From Microlunatus phosphovorus NM-1 (GTDB taxonomy: Bacteria > Actinomycetota > Actinomycetes > Propionibacteriales > Propionibacteriaceae), in assembly GCF_000270245.1 (NCBI RefSeq), contig NC_015635.1:2170001-2234000 (forward strand): a stretch of 64,000 nt of DNA. The letters run 5' to 3'. The position numbers and the translations under genes were made by a program. Numbering within the stretch: position 1 is the stretch's first letter; the number at the start of each line of letters is the position of its first letter. Shown piece by piece: positions 57,110 to 64,000 of the stretch. The notes under the pieces were generated by a model. That model saw only the letters and a list, made by a program, of their open reading frames with translations, made no database searches and was not told the DNA's origin.

Positions 57110-57721
57110 ATGGAGAAGTTCAGCAGCCACACCGGCACCGCGCTGCCGCTGCGGCGCAGCAATGTCGACACCGACCAGATCATCCCCGCCGTCTACCTCA
57201 AGCGGGTGACCAAGACCGGCTTCGAGGACGGCCTGTTCGCCGCTTGGCGGAAAGATCCCGAGTTCGTCCTCAACCAGCCGCAGTACGCCGACGCCACCAT
57301 CCTGGTGCCCGGCCCCGACTTCGGCACCGGCTCGTCCCGCGAGCATGCCGTCTGGGCACTGCAGAACTACGGGTTCCGGGTTGTCATCGGCTCCCGCTTC
57401 GGCGATATCTTCCGCAGCAACTCCGGCAAGGCTGGTCTGCTGGTCGCCCTGGTCGATCAGAAGATCATCGAGGAGCTGTGGAACTTCATCGAGGATCATC
57501 CGGACCGTCCGCTGACCGTCGACCTGGCGGAGCAGACGATCACCGCCGAAGGCTTCTCGGCCGACTTCGAGATCGACGGCTACACCAAGTGGCGGCTGCT
57601 CGAGGGTCTCGATGACATCGGCCTGACCCTGCGGCAGGTCGACGCGATCGACGCCTACGAGGCGGCTCGGCCGTCCTTCAAGCCGAAGACGCTGCCGGCC
57701 AAGGTCGCCAGCAGTTCCTGA
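57110..57721 (+). CDS. leuD: 3-isopropylmalate dehydratase small subunit
   Basis: This 203-aa swivel-domain subunit has [14 protein letters not shown] and [20 protein letters not shown]. It pairs with LeuC. The 105-base gap before it has two copies of a cctcccacccc word. An IS element lies about 115 bases downstream. Confidence 0.95.
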   Translation: MEKFSSHTGTALPLRRSNVDTDQIIPAVYLKRVTKTGFEDGLFAAWRKDPEFVLNQPQYADATILVPGPDFGTGSSREHAVWALQNYGFRVVIGSRFGDIFRSNSGKAGLLVALVDQKIIEELWNFIEDHPDRPLTVDLAEQTITAEGFSADFEIDGYTKWRLLEGLDDIGLTLRQVDAIDAYEAARPSFKPKTLPAKVASSS

Positions 57722-57786
57722 CGGTCACCGGTAGCGCCGGTCCCGGGTGATGAGCGGCGCCCAAACATCCCTGCGACCCACCCAAG

Positions 57787-57821
57787 CCCGACTTCGCACC
57801 ATTTCGTGCTACCGCGCACCA
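57787..57821. repeat. left arm of an inverted repeat split by the IS element
   Basis: The arm acttcgcaccattt...gcgcacca here is the imperfect reverse complement of 59384-59417 (tggtgcgc...aaatggtgcgaagt). The two would have formed a hairpin after leuD before the IS3-type element separated them. Confidence 0.55.
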
Positions 57822-57836
57822 CGCCTACGGAATTTG

Positions 57837-58844
57837 TCAACCTGTCTGAGACAGCAGGTGGGTGTTGATTCCTGTGGGTGTGATGGTGGTGGCTTGTGGG
57901 TGGTGGTGGAACCGTTCGGGGTGGTGGCGCCAGTACTGGTCGAGGTGGGCTTGGCGTCGGTCCTGGTCGGTGGTGGCGGTGTGGTGGTAGACCGCGGTCG
58001 GGGTGTAGTAGCCCAGGCCGCTGTGGCGGTGCTCGGTGGCGTAGCGGTGGAGGAACGCGGCGGTCCAGGTGCGGGCGTGGTCGATGTCGTCGAACCGGTC
58101 GGGACAGTTCAGGTCGTATTTGATGGTTTTGAACATGGATTCGGAGAACGGGTTGTCGTTGCTGATCCGGGGCCGGGAGTGGGAGGTGAGGATGCCGTGG
58201 TCGTGGAGGGTGTCGATCAGTTCGTGGCTGCGCATCACGCTGCCGTTGTCGGCGTGGACGACCTCGGGGACATGGTGCTGGCCGATCGCGGTGGTGAACA
58301 GGGCGATGGCGTGCGGGTAGGACTCGGTGGTCTCGATCTTCCAGCCGATCGGGTAGCGGGAGTAGACATCGAGGACCAGCATCAGTTTGTAGCGTTGTTG
58401 GCCGGGTCCTTTCAGCTCGGTGGCGTCCCAGGACCACAGCTGGTCGGGCCGGGACGCGGCCACGGCCGGGGCTTTCCTGGAGGATCCGCCGTGCCGGGTG
58501 CGGCGCCGGTCGCCGGTGAGCTGCAACGTGGCGGCGACCCGGTAGAAGGTCCGTTGGGAACAGGCGAGGAGGCCGGTGTCGAAGGCCCGCCAATAGGTTT
58601 GCACCACCGACAGGTCGGCGTATTCGGGCTGGTCCAGCACCGTGATGATCTGCTCGCGTTCGGCCTGGGACAGCGCGGCCGGCTGGACCCGGTCGGCCTG
58701 TCGGATCGGGTCGGTCACCGGCTGGTAATGCCGGTAGCCGCGGCTGAGCCGATAGTAGGTGGACCGGGCCATCCCCAGCAGGGCGCAGGCCCGGCTGACC
58801 GTGACCGCCGCCGTGGTGGTCAACGCGTCGATGGTCACCGTCAT
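57837..58844 (-). CDS. IS3-family transposase OrfB (DDE integrase)
   Basis: This 335-aa protein has an N-terminal HTH_21-like part and an rve integrase core. The DDE residues are in LWSWDATELKGP, VVHADNGSVMRS and SNDNPFSESMFKTIKYD. The ATG overlaps the OrfA stop (ATGA); some IS3 elements instead fuse the two frames by slippage. Confidence 0.9.
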   Translation of the reverse strand: MTVTIDALTTTAAVTVSRACALLGMARSTYYRLSRGYRHYQPVTDPIRQADRVQPAALSQAEREQIITVLDQPEYADLSVVQTYWRAFDTGLLACSQRTFYRVAATLQLTGDRRRTRHGGSSRKAPAVAASRPDQLWSWDATELKGPGQQRYKLMLVLDVYSRYPIGWKIETTESYPHAIALFTTAIGQHHVPEVVHADNGSVMRSHELIDTLHDHGILTSHSRPRISNDNPFSESMFKTIKYDLNCPDRFDDIDHARTWTAAFLHRYATEHRHSGLGYYTPTAVYHHTATTDQDRRQAHLDQYWRHHPERFHHHPQATTITPTGINTHLLSQTG

Positions 58845-59296
58845 CACAGTCTGAGCCGTTTCAGCCAGTCGGCGTACTCGGTCGCGCTCATCAACGCCGG
58901 CGGGATCTGCGGGTCCGGTGACGAGCTCTGGTTGATCCCCTGCAAGAGCTCGAATGCTTTTCCCAAGATCTCCTGGGCGGCCTCGGCCTGACTCACTTTC
59001 CGACGCAGCTGCTCGTTCTCCACCCGGAGCCGGGCCAACTCGGCCCGGTCCACACTCGCCGCCGCGGCGTCTCGGCCGGGCTTGGCCGCTCGGGACATCG
59101 ATTCCTCCCACTCGCCTCGCCGACGCGCCTCGATCCAACGACGCACCGTCGCCGAGGTCAGCTTGTTCTCCCGTAACAACCGGGTCTTCGCGCCCCGCTC
59201 CCGACACTGGTCCCACTGACGCAAGAACTCCAGCCGGTACGCGATCGGGAACGTTCGCCGGCCCGTCGCGGTCGTCCCGGGCTCGATACTGATCAT
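58844..59296 (-). CDS. IS3-family transposase OrfA
   Basis: This 150-aa protein has a helix-turn-helix (YRLEFLRQWDQCRERGAKTR, LLRENKLTSATVRRWIEARR) and a leucine-zipper-like segment (LARLRVENEQLRRKVSQAEA). It binds the element ends and partners OrfB. Confidence 0.88.
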   Translation of the reverse strand: MISIEPGTTATGRRTFPIAYRLEFLRQWDQCRERGAKTRLLRENKLTSATVRRWIEARRRGEWEESMSRAAKPGRDAAAASVDRAELARLRVENEQLRRKVSQAEAAQEILGKAFELLQGINQSSSPDPQIPPALMSATEYADWLKRLRL

Positions 59297-59383
59297 GATT
59301 CAGCTACTCCAATATCCCCGCCCTCCTCACTGCACTCCGACGAACAACCTGTCTCACGTTCATCCTGGCAGCTTGGGCCTACC

Positions 59384-59417
59384 TGGTGCGCAGTGGATGC
59401 AAATGGTGCGAAGTGGG
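59384..59417. repeat. right arm of the split inverted repeat
   Basis: This is the partner of 57787-57821. See that entry. Confidence 0.55.
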
Positions 59418-59574
59418 AAGCGGCTGTTCAGCGCGGGGTCGGCAGTGACCAAGGCCCGCTCCGATTGGGCGTGAACACGTGCCGGTGGTGATTGTCTGCC
59501 GGGACGGTTTTCTCTAGCGTGGGCGGTGCAGGCGTGCAATGCGGCTGTGACATCCTCACCACGGAAGGAAACCC

Positions 59575-59877
59575 GTGAACAAGGCTGAGTTCATCGAGGT
59601 GCTGGCCACCAACCATTTCGACGGCAACAAGGCCGAGGCAGCTCGCGCGCTGAACGCCGTCACGGAGACGATCACCTATGAGACCGCGACCGGCGGGAAG
59701 GTGACGATCACCGGCTTCGGTGTCTTCGAGAAGATCCATCGTCCTGCGCGCGTGGTGCGCAATCCGCGTACGGGCGAGCGCAAGAAGGCCAAGGCAATGT
59801 ACCTCGCGCGGTTCCGGCCGGGCACCAATCTGAAGGCGTACGTCTCCGGCGCCAAGAAGGTGCCGAAGCAGGGCTGA
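59575..59877 (+). CDS. HU-family nucleoid protein
   Basis: This 100-aa DNA-binding protein has NKAEFIEVLATNHFDGNKAE and the HU arm region GFGVFEKIHRPARVVRNPRT. It lacks the long Lys/Ala tail of many actinobacterial HupB proteins. It starts at GTG with GGAAGGAAA upstream. Its stop directly abuts the cofC stop (59877/59878). Confidence 0.9.
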   Translation: MNKAEFIEVLATNHFDGNKAEAARALNAVTETITYETATGGKVTITGFGVFEKIHRPARVVRNPRTGERKKAKAMYLARFRPGTNLKAYVSGAKKVPKQG

Positions 59878-60642
59878 TCAGCGGCTGAGCTCGAGATAGC
59901 GGCCGAGAGCGCCGGTTGCGGGAGCGAGTGGCGACGGATCGAGCAGGGACGCTGTGACGCGTCCGATGCCGAGACCGAGTGCGGTGCGGAGATCGTCGAG
60001 AGTGTCCACGTCCCAGCGGGCGTCGTCGACGCTTGTCGTCGTCACCGGGGCTGCTCCTGAGCGTCGATGACGCTCGGCCGAACCCATCGCTTGACCGCTG
60101 CCGAATCTCGGGTCCAATGGGACGCCGTGGGCGACCAGGATCGTCGTACCGCGACCCGAGTGGTCGGCGACATAGGACCGCGGATGCCCTCCGGCCGCCA
60201 GCTCCGCCGCGCTCGTTAGGATCCGGCGTACCGATTCGGTCCGCAACGCCGGCAGATCTCCGACGCAGGCCAGCACGACCGAGATGCCCTGAGCACGCAG
60301 CAGTTGATCCCCGTGCGCCAAAGCGGCATTGAGGGAGGCCTCACCTTCGGTTGCTGACTGATGAGCCGCTGACCGCTCGGGCTGCGGTTGCGGGGTCGGA
60401 TCCGGCATGACTGTCGCCGAGATGCCACACGCCAGCAGAGCAGGGGAGAGGTCCGGTTGCTCGGTGATCACCAGCACCTCGTCCGTCGCGGAAGCCAGCG
60501 CGGCGACGGTGTCGAGCGCCATGCATCTGGCCAGCTGCCGGCGCAGCCCGTCCGGCAGACCCGCGAGCCGGGATTTCGCTGCGGGCAAGGGCTTCAGGGC
60601 AACCAGGGCAGCAACGCGACGCTCCGGCCTGGGTGTGTCCAT
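59878..60642 (-). CDS. cofC: 2-phospholactate (or phosphoenolpyruvate) guanylyltransferase
   Basis: This 254-aa nucleotidyltransferase acts in coenzyme F420 synthesis. Family signatures are LVALKPLPAAKSRLAGL at the N-terminus, VLACVGDLPAL (metal site) and DHSGRGTTILVA. It converges on hup and is divergent from plsC. In actinobacteria the substrate is thought to be phosphoenolpyruvate. Confidence 0.9.
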   Translation of the reverse strand: MDTPRPERRVAALVALKPLPAAKSRLAGLPDGLRRQLARCMALDTVAALASATDEVLVITEQPDLSPALLACGISATVMPDPTPQPQPERSAAHQSATEGEASLNAALAHGDQLLRAQGISVVLACVGDLPALRTESVRRILTSAAELAAGGHPRSYVADHSGRGTTILVAHGVPLDPRFGSGQAMGSAERHRRSGAAPVTTTSVDDARWDVDTLDDLRTALGLGIGRVTASLLDPSPLAPATGALGRYLELSR

Positions 60643-60705
60643 GATCGTCTGATGCTGTCACGATCGGCTAGCGTGGGGCCACGTCGTCCGGAGATGGAGG
60701 TTCAG

Positions 60706-61575
60706 GTGGCCGAGTCGCTTCGGACGCCGCAGGGTGGAGACAAGCCCGCGCGTCGACCACGGTCTCGTCGTGGGCTGCGCCAAGTGAATCGAGAACCCGG
60801 CGATCCGGTGATGATTGGCGCGGTCTGGACGCTCAACCTGCTGTTCTCACCCTTCATTCACAAGGACTGGCGCGGTCAGGAACACATTCCCCAGACCGGC
60901 GGGCTGATCGTCGCCGTCAACCACATCTCCAATGTCGATCCGATCATGGCCGGGCTCTATCTGGCCTATTCCGGCCGCTGGCCACGGTTCCTGGCCAAGG
61001 GGTCGTTGTTCAAGATCCCGGTGTTGGGCTGGGCGCTGCGCTCGGCTGGTCAGATACCGGTGCAGCGCAACTCACGGCAGGCAAGCCAGGCGATCCGGGC
61101 TGCTCGGGAGGCGCTCGAGCAAGGACGAGCCGTGGTGATCTATCCGGAGGCGACGATCACGTACGACCCGGAGTTGTGGCCCATGGAGGGCCGGACGGGG
61201 GCGGCGCGGATCGCCCTCGACACGGGTTGCCCCGTCATCCCGGTCGGCCAGTGGGGTGCGGAGGAGATCATGTGGGGCAAGAAGGTCCACTTTCCGAAGC
61301 TGTTGCCGCGAAAGACCGTACGGCTGCTCGCCGGGCCGCCGGTGCCGCTGGACGATCTGCGCGGGCAGCCGATGACGTCGCAGAACCTGGTGCAGGCGAC
61401 GGACCGCATCATGGACGCCATCTCTTCGTTGGTCGCCGAGCTCCGGCAGGCGCCGCCGCCCGCGCAGCGATACGACCCGCGCAAGCCCAAGGGTCGCGCC
61501 GAGGCTGCTGAGACAAAGGTTGATGCCGTACCGCTGGAGCCGGAGGCAGATAGAGAGAAGGAAGAGCCGACGTGA
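60706..61575 (+). CDS. plsC: 1-acylglycerol-3-phosphate acyltransferase (PlsC family)
   Basis: This 289-aa acyltransferase has the HX4D motif NHISNVD (H73, D78), the glycerol-phosphate site YPEATITYD and a hydrophobic segment near residue 40. It makes phosphatidic acid from lysophosphatidic acid. GTG 60706 is preferred (GGAGG five bases before); ATG 60694 is an alternative. The stop overlaps gpsA by four bases. Confidence 0.88.
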   Translation: MAESLRTPQGGDKPARRPRSRRGLRQVNREPGDPVMIGAVWTLNLLFSPFIHKDWRGQEHIPQTGGLIVAVNHISNVDPIMAGLYLAYSGRWPRFLAKGSLFKIPVLGWALRSAGQIPVQRNSRQASQAIRAAREALEQGRAVVIYPEATITYDPELWPMEGRTGAARIALDTGCPVIPVGQWGAEEIMWGKKVHFPKLLPRKTVRLLAGPPVPLDDLRGQPMTSQNLVQATDRIMDAISSLVAELRQAPPPAQRYDPRKPKGRAEAAETKVDAVPLEPEADREKEEPT

Positions 61576-62567
61576 GTCGTGTGGCAGTGATGGGTTCCGG
61601 GTCGTGGGGCACCGCTTTCTCGATGGTGCTCAGTGACGCCGGGCAGGAGGTCTCGATGTGGGCCCGGCGGGACTCCGTGGTGGCGGGGATCAACTCCGAA
61701 CACCGCAATCCCGACTACTTCGCCGACATCGACCTGGCGCCTACCGTGATCGCCTCCACGGATCCCCGGGCTGCGATGGAAGGTGCCGAGTTCGTGGTGA
61801 TGGCGGTGCCGTCCCAGACCTTGCGAGCCAACCTGGAGACCTGGACGATTCCTGGTGATGCTGTGGTGGTCAGTCTGGCCAAGGGCATCGAGCTGGGCAC
61901 CGGACTGCGGGCGAGCCAGATCATCGAGCAGGTCGCCGGCATCGAGCCGGATCGGGTCGCGGTGGTCACCGGACCCAACCTGGCGCGCGAGATCGCCGAG
62001 CGCCAGCCGTCCGGCAGTGTGGTGGCCAGCACCTCGCTGGAGACTGCGGAGCGGCTGCAGGCGGTCTGCCACACCAGACGGTTCCGGGCATACACCAACA
62101 CCGACGTGATCGGCTGTGAGCTCGGCGGTGCGACCAAGAACGTGATCGCGCTCGCGGTCGGCATGGCGGTCGGGCTCGGTCTCGGCGCCAATGCGACGGC
62201 GACCGTGATCACGCGTGGGCTGGCCGAGTCGAGCCGCCTCGGGCTCGCGCTCGGTGCGGATCCGTACACCTTCTCGGGCTTGGCGGGGCTGGGTGACCTG
62301 GTGGCGACCTGCAACTCCCCGTTGTCTCGCAACCGAACCTTCGGCGAGCAGTTGGGCCGGGGCCACTCGGTGGCCGAGATCGCGGCCTCCACCCGCCAGG
62401 TCGCCGAGGGTGTGAAGTCGTGCGCCTCGATCCTGGCCCTGGCTCAGCGCGCCGGAGTGGAGATGCCGATTGTCGAGGCGGTGAAGACGGTCATCGACGG
62501 CACCCAGACGCCGCCGCAGATGATCACCTCACTGATGTCGCGATCCGCGAAGGCCGAGCGCTACTGA
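61572..62567 (+). CDS. gpsA: glycerol-3-phosphate dehydrogenase [NAD(P)+]
   Basis: This 331-aa enzyme makes glycerol-3-phosphate for phospholipids. It has the Rossmann motif VMGSGSWGTAFSMVLSDAG and the catalytic Lys in GCELGGATKNVIALAVGMA. It is coupled to plsC, so the pair supplies the first phospholipid intermediates. Confidence 0.95.
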   Translation: MSRVAVMGSGSWGTAFSMVLSDAGQEVSMWARRDSVVAGINSEHRNPDYFADIDLAPTVIASTDPRAAMEGAEFVVMAVPSQTLRANLETWTIPGDAVVVSLAKGIELGTGLRASQIIEQVAGIEPDRVAVVTGPNLAREIAERQPSGSVVASTSLETAERLQAVCHTRRFRAYTNTDVIGCELGGATKNVIALAVGMAVGLGLGANATATVITRGLAESSRLGLALGADPYTFSGLAGLGDLVATCNSPLSRNRTFGEQLGRGHSVAEIAASTRQVAEGVKSCASILALAQRAGVEMPIVEAVKTVIDGTQTPPQMITSLMSRSAKAERY

Positions 62568-62577
62568 GGTCTCATCG

Positions 62578-62629
62578 ACTGGTGCGCTGTGGTGCTTGAA
62601 TTCGATCGAAGCAACCACGGCGCACCAGT
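62578..62629. terminator. 16-bp hairpin after gpsA
   Basis: actggtgcgctgtggt (62578-62593) pairs with accacggcgcaccagt (62614-62629) with one G-T pair. It follows the gpsA stop by ten bases. I see no gene in the remaining gap up to 62867. Confidence 0.65.
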
Positions 62630-62867
62630 GAGTACGCACTCACTTGCGCCGGAGGGCCGATGAGCGGTGCAGCGCGGGTGAGTATCCCCCCTTCGGTGCT
62701 TCGGGAGTGAAGCTCCCAAGGGTGCCGACCGGTCCTGCGCCGGGTCCGGCCAGATGCCTGACGCCTCCGACGACTGTTTCGAAGGCCGACGTCTTGCTGA
62801 CACGCGACGTGATCTGCCTATTGGCGGCGCCTTGCGCCGAACCAGCGGGTGGGAGAGCATCCTCTTC

Positions 62868-63413
62868 GTGATTGAGGAGAGCCAGCCTTGGAAGTGGCCC
62901 CCAGGGACTGCCGATGAGGCGACCGTCCTACTCGGCTTCCTGGAGCGTCAACGAGCGCTCTTCGAGTGGAAGACAGATGGCCTCGACGCCGCAGGCATGC
63001 AAGCCACTGTCGGGGCCTCAGCCATCACCCTCGGCGGGCTACTCAAGCACCTGGCTCACTCTGAGTATCACTGGTTCTCGACCTATCTGACCGGAGACGA
63101 ACCGCAGCCGCCGTGGGAGGCGCCGGAGTCGTGGGGAGAAGACTGGCAGCCCGCAACCAACGAATCTCCCGACCAATTGCGCGGACTTTGGCAGGATTCC
63201 GTCGCTCGCTCTCGTTCGACGATTGCGCGGCAGGTGGCCAGTGATGGGCTCGATGCGGCAAGCCGACCACCCTGGAACGAAGGAATTGGATCTCCCAACC
63301 TGCGATGGATCGTCTGTCACATGATCGAGGAGTACGCCCGCCATCTCGGCCATGCCGATCTTCTTCGCGAGTCGATAGATGGTGCCGTGGGGGAGGAACC
63401 CGGATCAGACTGA
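62868..63413 (+). CDS. DinB-family (DUF664) protein
   Basis: This 181-aa protein has the DinB/YfiT four-helix pattern with three metal-ligand His: LLKHLAHSEYHW near the middle and CHMIEEYARHLGHADLLRE near the end. Such proteins may be thiol-dependent transferases. GTG 62868 is chosen so that the first helix follows; an upstream ATG at 62754 would add an unlikely leader. Confidence 0.78.
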   Translation: MIEESQPWKWPPGTADEATVLLGFLERQRALFEWKTDGLDAAGMQATVGASAITLGGLLKHLAHSEYHWFSTYLTGDEPQPPWEAPESWGEDWQPATNESPDQLRGLWQDSVARSRSTIARQVASDGLDAASRPPWNEGIGSPNLRWIVCHMIEEYARHLGHADLLRESIDGAVGEEPGSD

Positions 63414-63613
63414 GCAATGGCTTTCGGCGGATGTCGCACAGCAAGGACTTGATGGCGCGCTCGCGGCTGACCTGAGCTTCCACCTGACCGAGACGATCGA
63501 CCTACCTATTGGCCGATGTGCTCCAGGTGGTGGAGGAGGTACGGCACGGCGTCTCCAAGAACCTCCGAGTTTCCCCAGTAGGTTGATCGGGAGTGGTCAC
63601 GGAAGGGAGGGCG

Positions 63614-63964
63614 ATGGCCGATGCATTTGTCGATCCGACTGGCGAAGGCACGACATTGATGCAGTGGATCGCGATATTTGAGGATCACCCAGACCGACTA
63701 CGGCTCCGCACTGACCTGTTCGATGCACATGTGGAGTATCTTCACGCGAGGAAGAAGACCATTCGACTCGCGGGCGCGCTTCGATCTGACAGCGATGCTC
63801 CGTGGGTCGGTGGAGTCTGGATCATCTCGGCGAGATGTCGCATGGATGCAGTCGAGTGCTGTGAGTCCGACCCGTTCTTCATCCACGGACTTCGCCGAAG
63901 CTATGAGTTGTTCCAGTGGGGCAGGGCACCTTGTTTCGGCGAGGTGGGCACGATCCTCGTGTAG
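63614..63964 (+). CDS. YciI-like protein
   Basis: This 116-aa protein has the dimeric alpha-beta barrel pattern of YCII (WIAIFEDHPDRLRLRTDLFD, AHVEYLHARK, then DPFFIHGLRRSYELFQW). The function is unknown. GGGAGGG lies before ATG 63614. The 200 bases before it contain only a fragmentary frame (coding-like LADVLQVVEEVRHGVSKNL near 63510) that I cannot assign. Confidence 0.65.
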   Translation: MADAFVDPTGEGTTLMQWIAIFEDHPDRLRLRTDLFDAHVEYLHARKKTIRLAGALRSDSDAPWVGGVWIISARCRMDAVECCESDPFFIHGLRRSYELFQWGRAPCFGEVGTILV

Positions 63965-64000
63965 TCGACGCCGATTGCAAGCACTGTGGAGTGGTGTTGC

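Larger units (their letters stand above)
57837..59356 (-). mobile_element. IS3-family insertion sequence
   Basis: Two overlapping minus-strand frames encode OrfA and OrfB of an IS3-family transposase. TGAGACAG occurs near the left end (57847) and, inverted, at the right (59349-59356), so these may belong to the terminal repeats; the exact ends and target duplication could not be set. The OrfB stop at 57837 lies outside the left TGAGACAG, so the left tip is at or beyond 57837. Both frames are intact, so the element may be active. Confidence 0.85.

Noticed and set aside
59870-59885. Directly abutting stop codons of hup and cofC as a sign of an antisense mechanism
   Set aside because: Tail-to-tail packing is common in compact actinobacterial genomes and nothing else supports a mechanism.
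63379-63681. Open frame between the DinB-like and YciI-like genes
   Set aside because: It begins inside the preceding gene, is Gly-rich in the middle and has no recognisable start signal. A short coding-like stretch in another frame suggests decayed sequence at most.
1-64000. tRNA or rRNA genes
   Set aside because: No cloverleaf with a conserved T-arm or rRNA-like segment was noticed in the gaps; a covariance-model scan would settle it.

Overview
The window looks like the chromosome of a high-G+C actinobacterium, most likely from the Propionibacteriales (Propionibacteriaceae/Microlunatus-like). The reasons are the methylcitrate operon with a GntR regulator, a SigB/SigF-type stress sigma factor, the F420-biosynthesis gene cofC, and the actinobacterial synteny iclR-leuC-leuD-(hup)-cofC-plsC-gpsA. 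The lineage is an inference from gene content. I saw no tRNA, rRNA, CRISPR array or prophage. One IS3-family element is present. Several families of extragenic repeats are scattered through the non-coding DNA.

Layout. 0-4.5 kb: an M24-family enzyme with every metal ligand and the catalytic Asp of the DMSP lyase DddP, convergent with a Rieske oxygenase of the quaternary-ammonium (GbcA/CntA) type; both are preceded by the same CTCACCG/CGGTGAG inverted repeat, and an IclR regulator follows. 4.5-9.4 kb: a 52-bp tandem repeat, then gntR-prpD-prpB-prpC (methylcitrate cycle). 9.6-13.5 kb: a sulfate ABC transporter (sbp-cysT-cysW-cysA) whose last codons run into a 121-bp tandem duplication. 13.7-19.3 kb: a PRC-barrel protein, a LodA-like quinoprotein oxidase with its LodB-like flavoprotein, a ThuA-like protein and a glycerate kinase. 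19.3-23.9 kb: a universal stress protein, a frameshifted sugar transporter, and an amino-acid ABC transporter with a fused binding protein/permease. 23.9-33.3 kb: a stress island around a SigF-type sigma factor, with several GTTT-N15/16-GGGTA promoters, small membrane proteins, an SDR, a GAF-ANTAR regulator, YihY, ChaB and a pair of small paralogous membrane proteins. 33.3-34.9 kb: a nuclease-like protein and a nucleotidyltransferase.

34.9-51.9 kb is a large one-carbon/betaine region: a BCCT transporter, choline dehydrogenase and betaine aldehyde dehydrogenase (choline to glycine betaine), with a divergent GntR regulator and a Cache-like protein separated by a perfect 44-bp palindrome; then TetR, VOC and GntR genes and the operon glyA-soxB-soxD-soxA-soxG-sdaA (sarcosine to glycine to serine to pyruvate). 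Together with the Rieske oxygenase at the left edge this is almost a full choline-to-pyruvate route. Dimethylglycine demethylation and the Rieske reductase are not in the window.

51.9-64 kb: a DUF2254 membrane protein, an App1-like phosphatase, an IclR regulator divergent from leuCD, an IS3-family element sitting inside an inverted repeat after leuD, HU, cofC, plsC and gpsA, then DinB-like and YciI-like proteins. The most interesting points are the DddP-like/Rieske pair with shared operators, the LodA/LodB-like pair (lodB has no ordinary start codon), the SigF-type regulon, the 44-bp palindrome and the repeat families.
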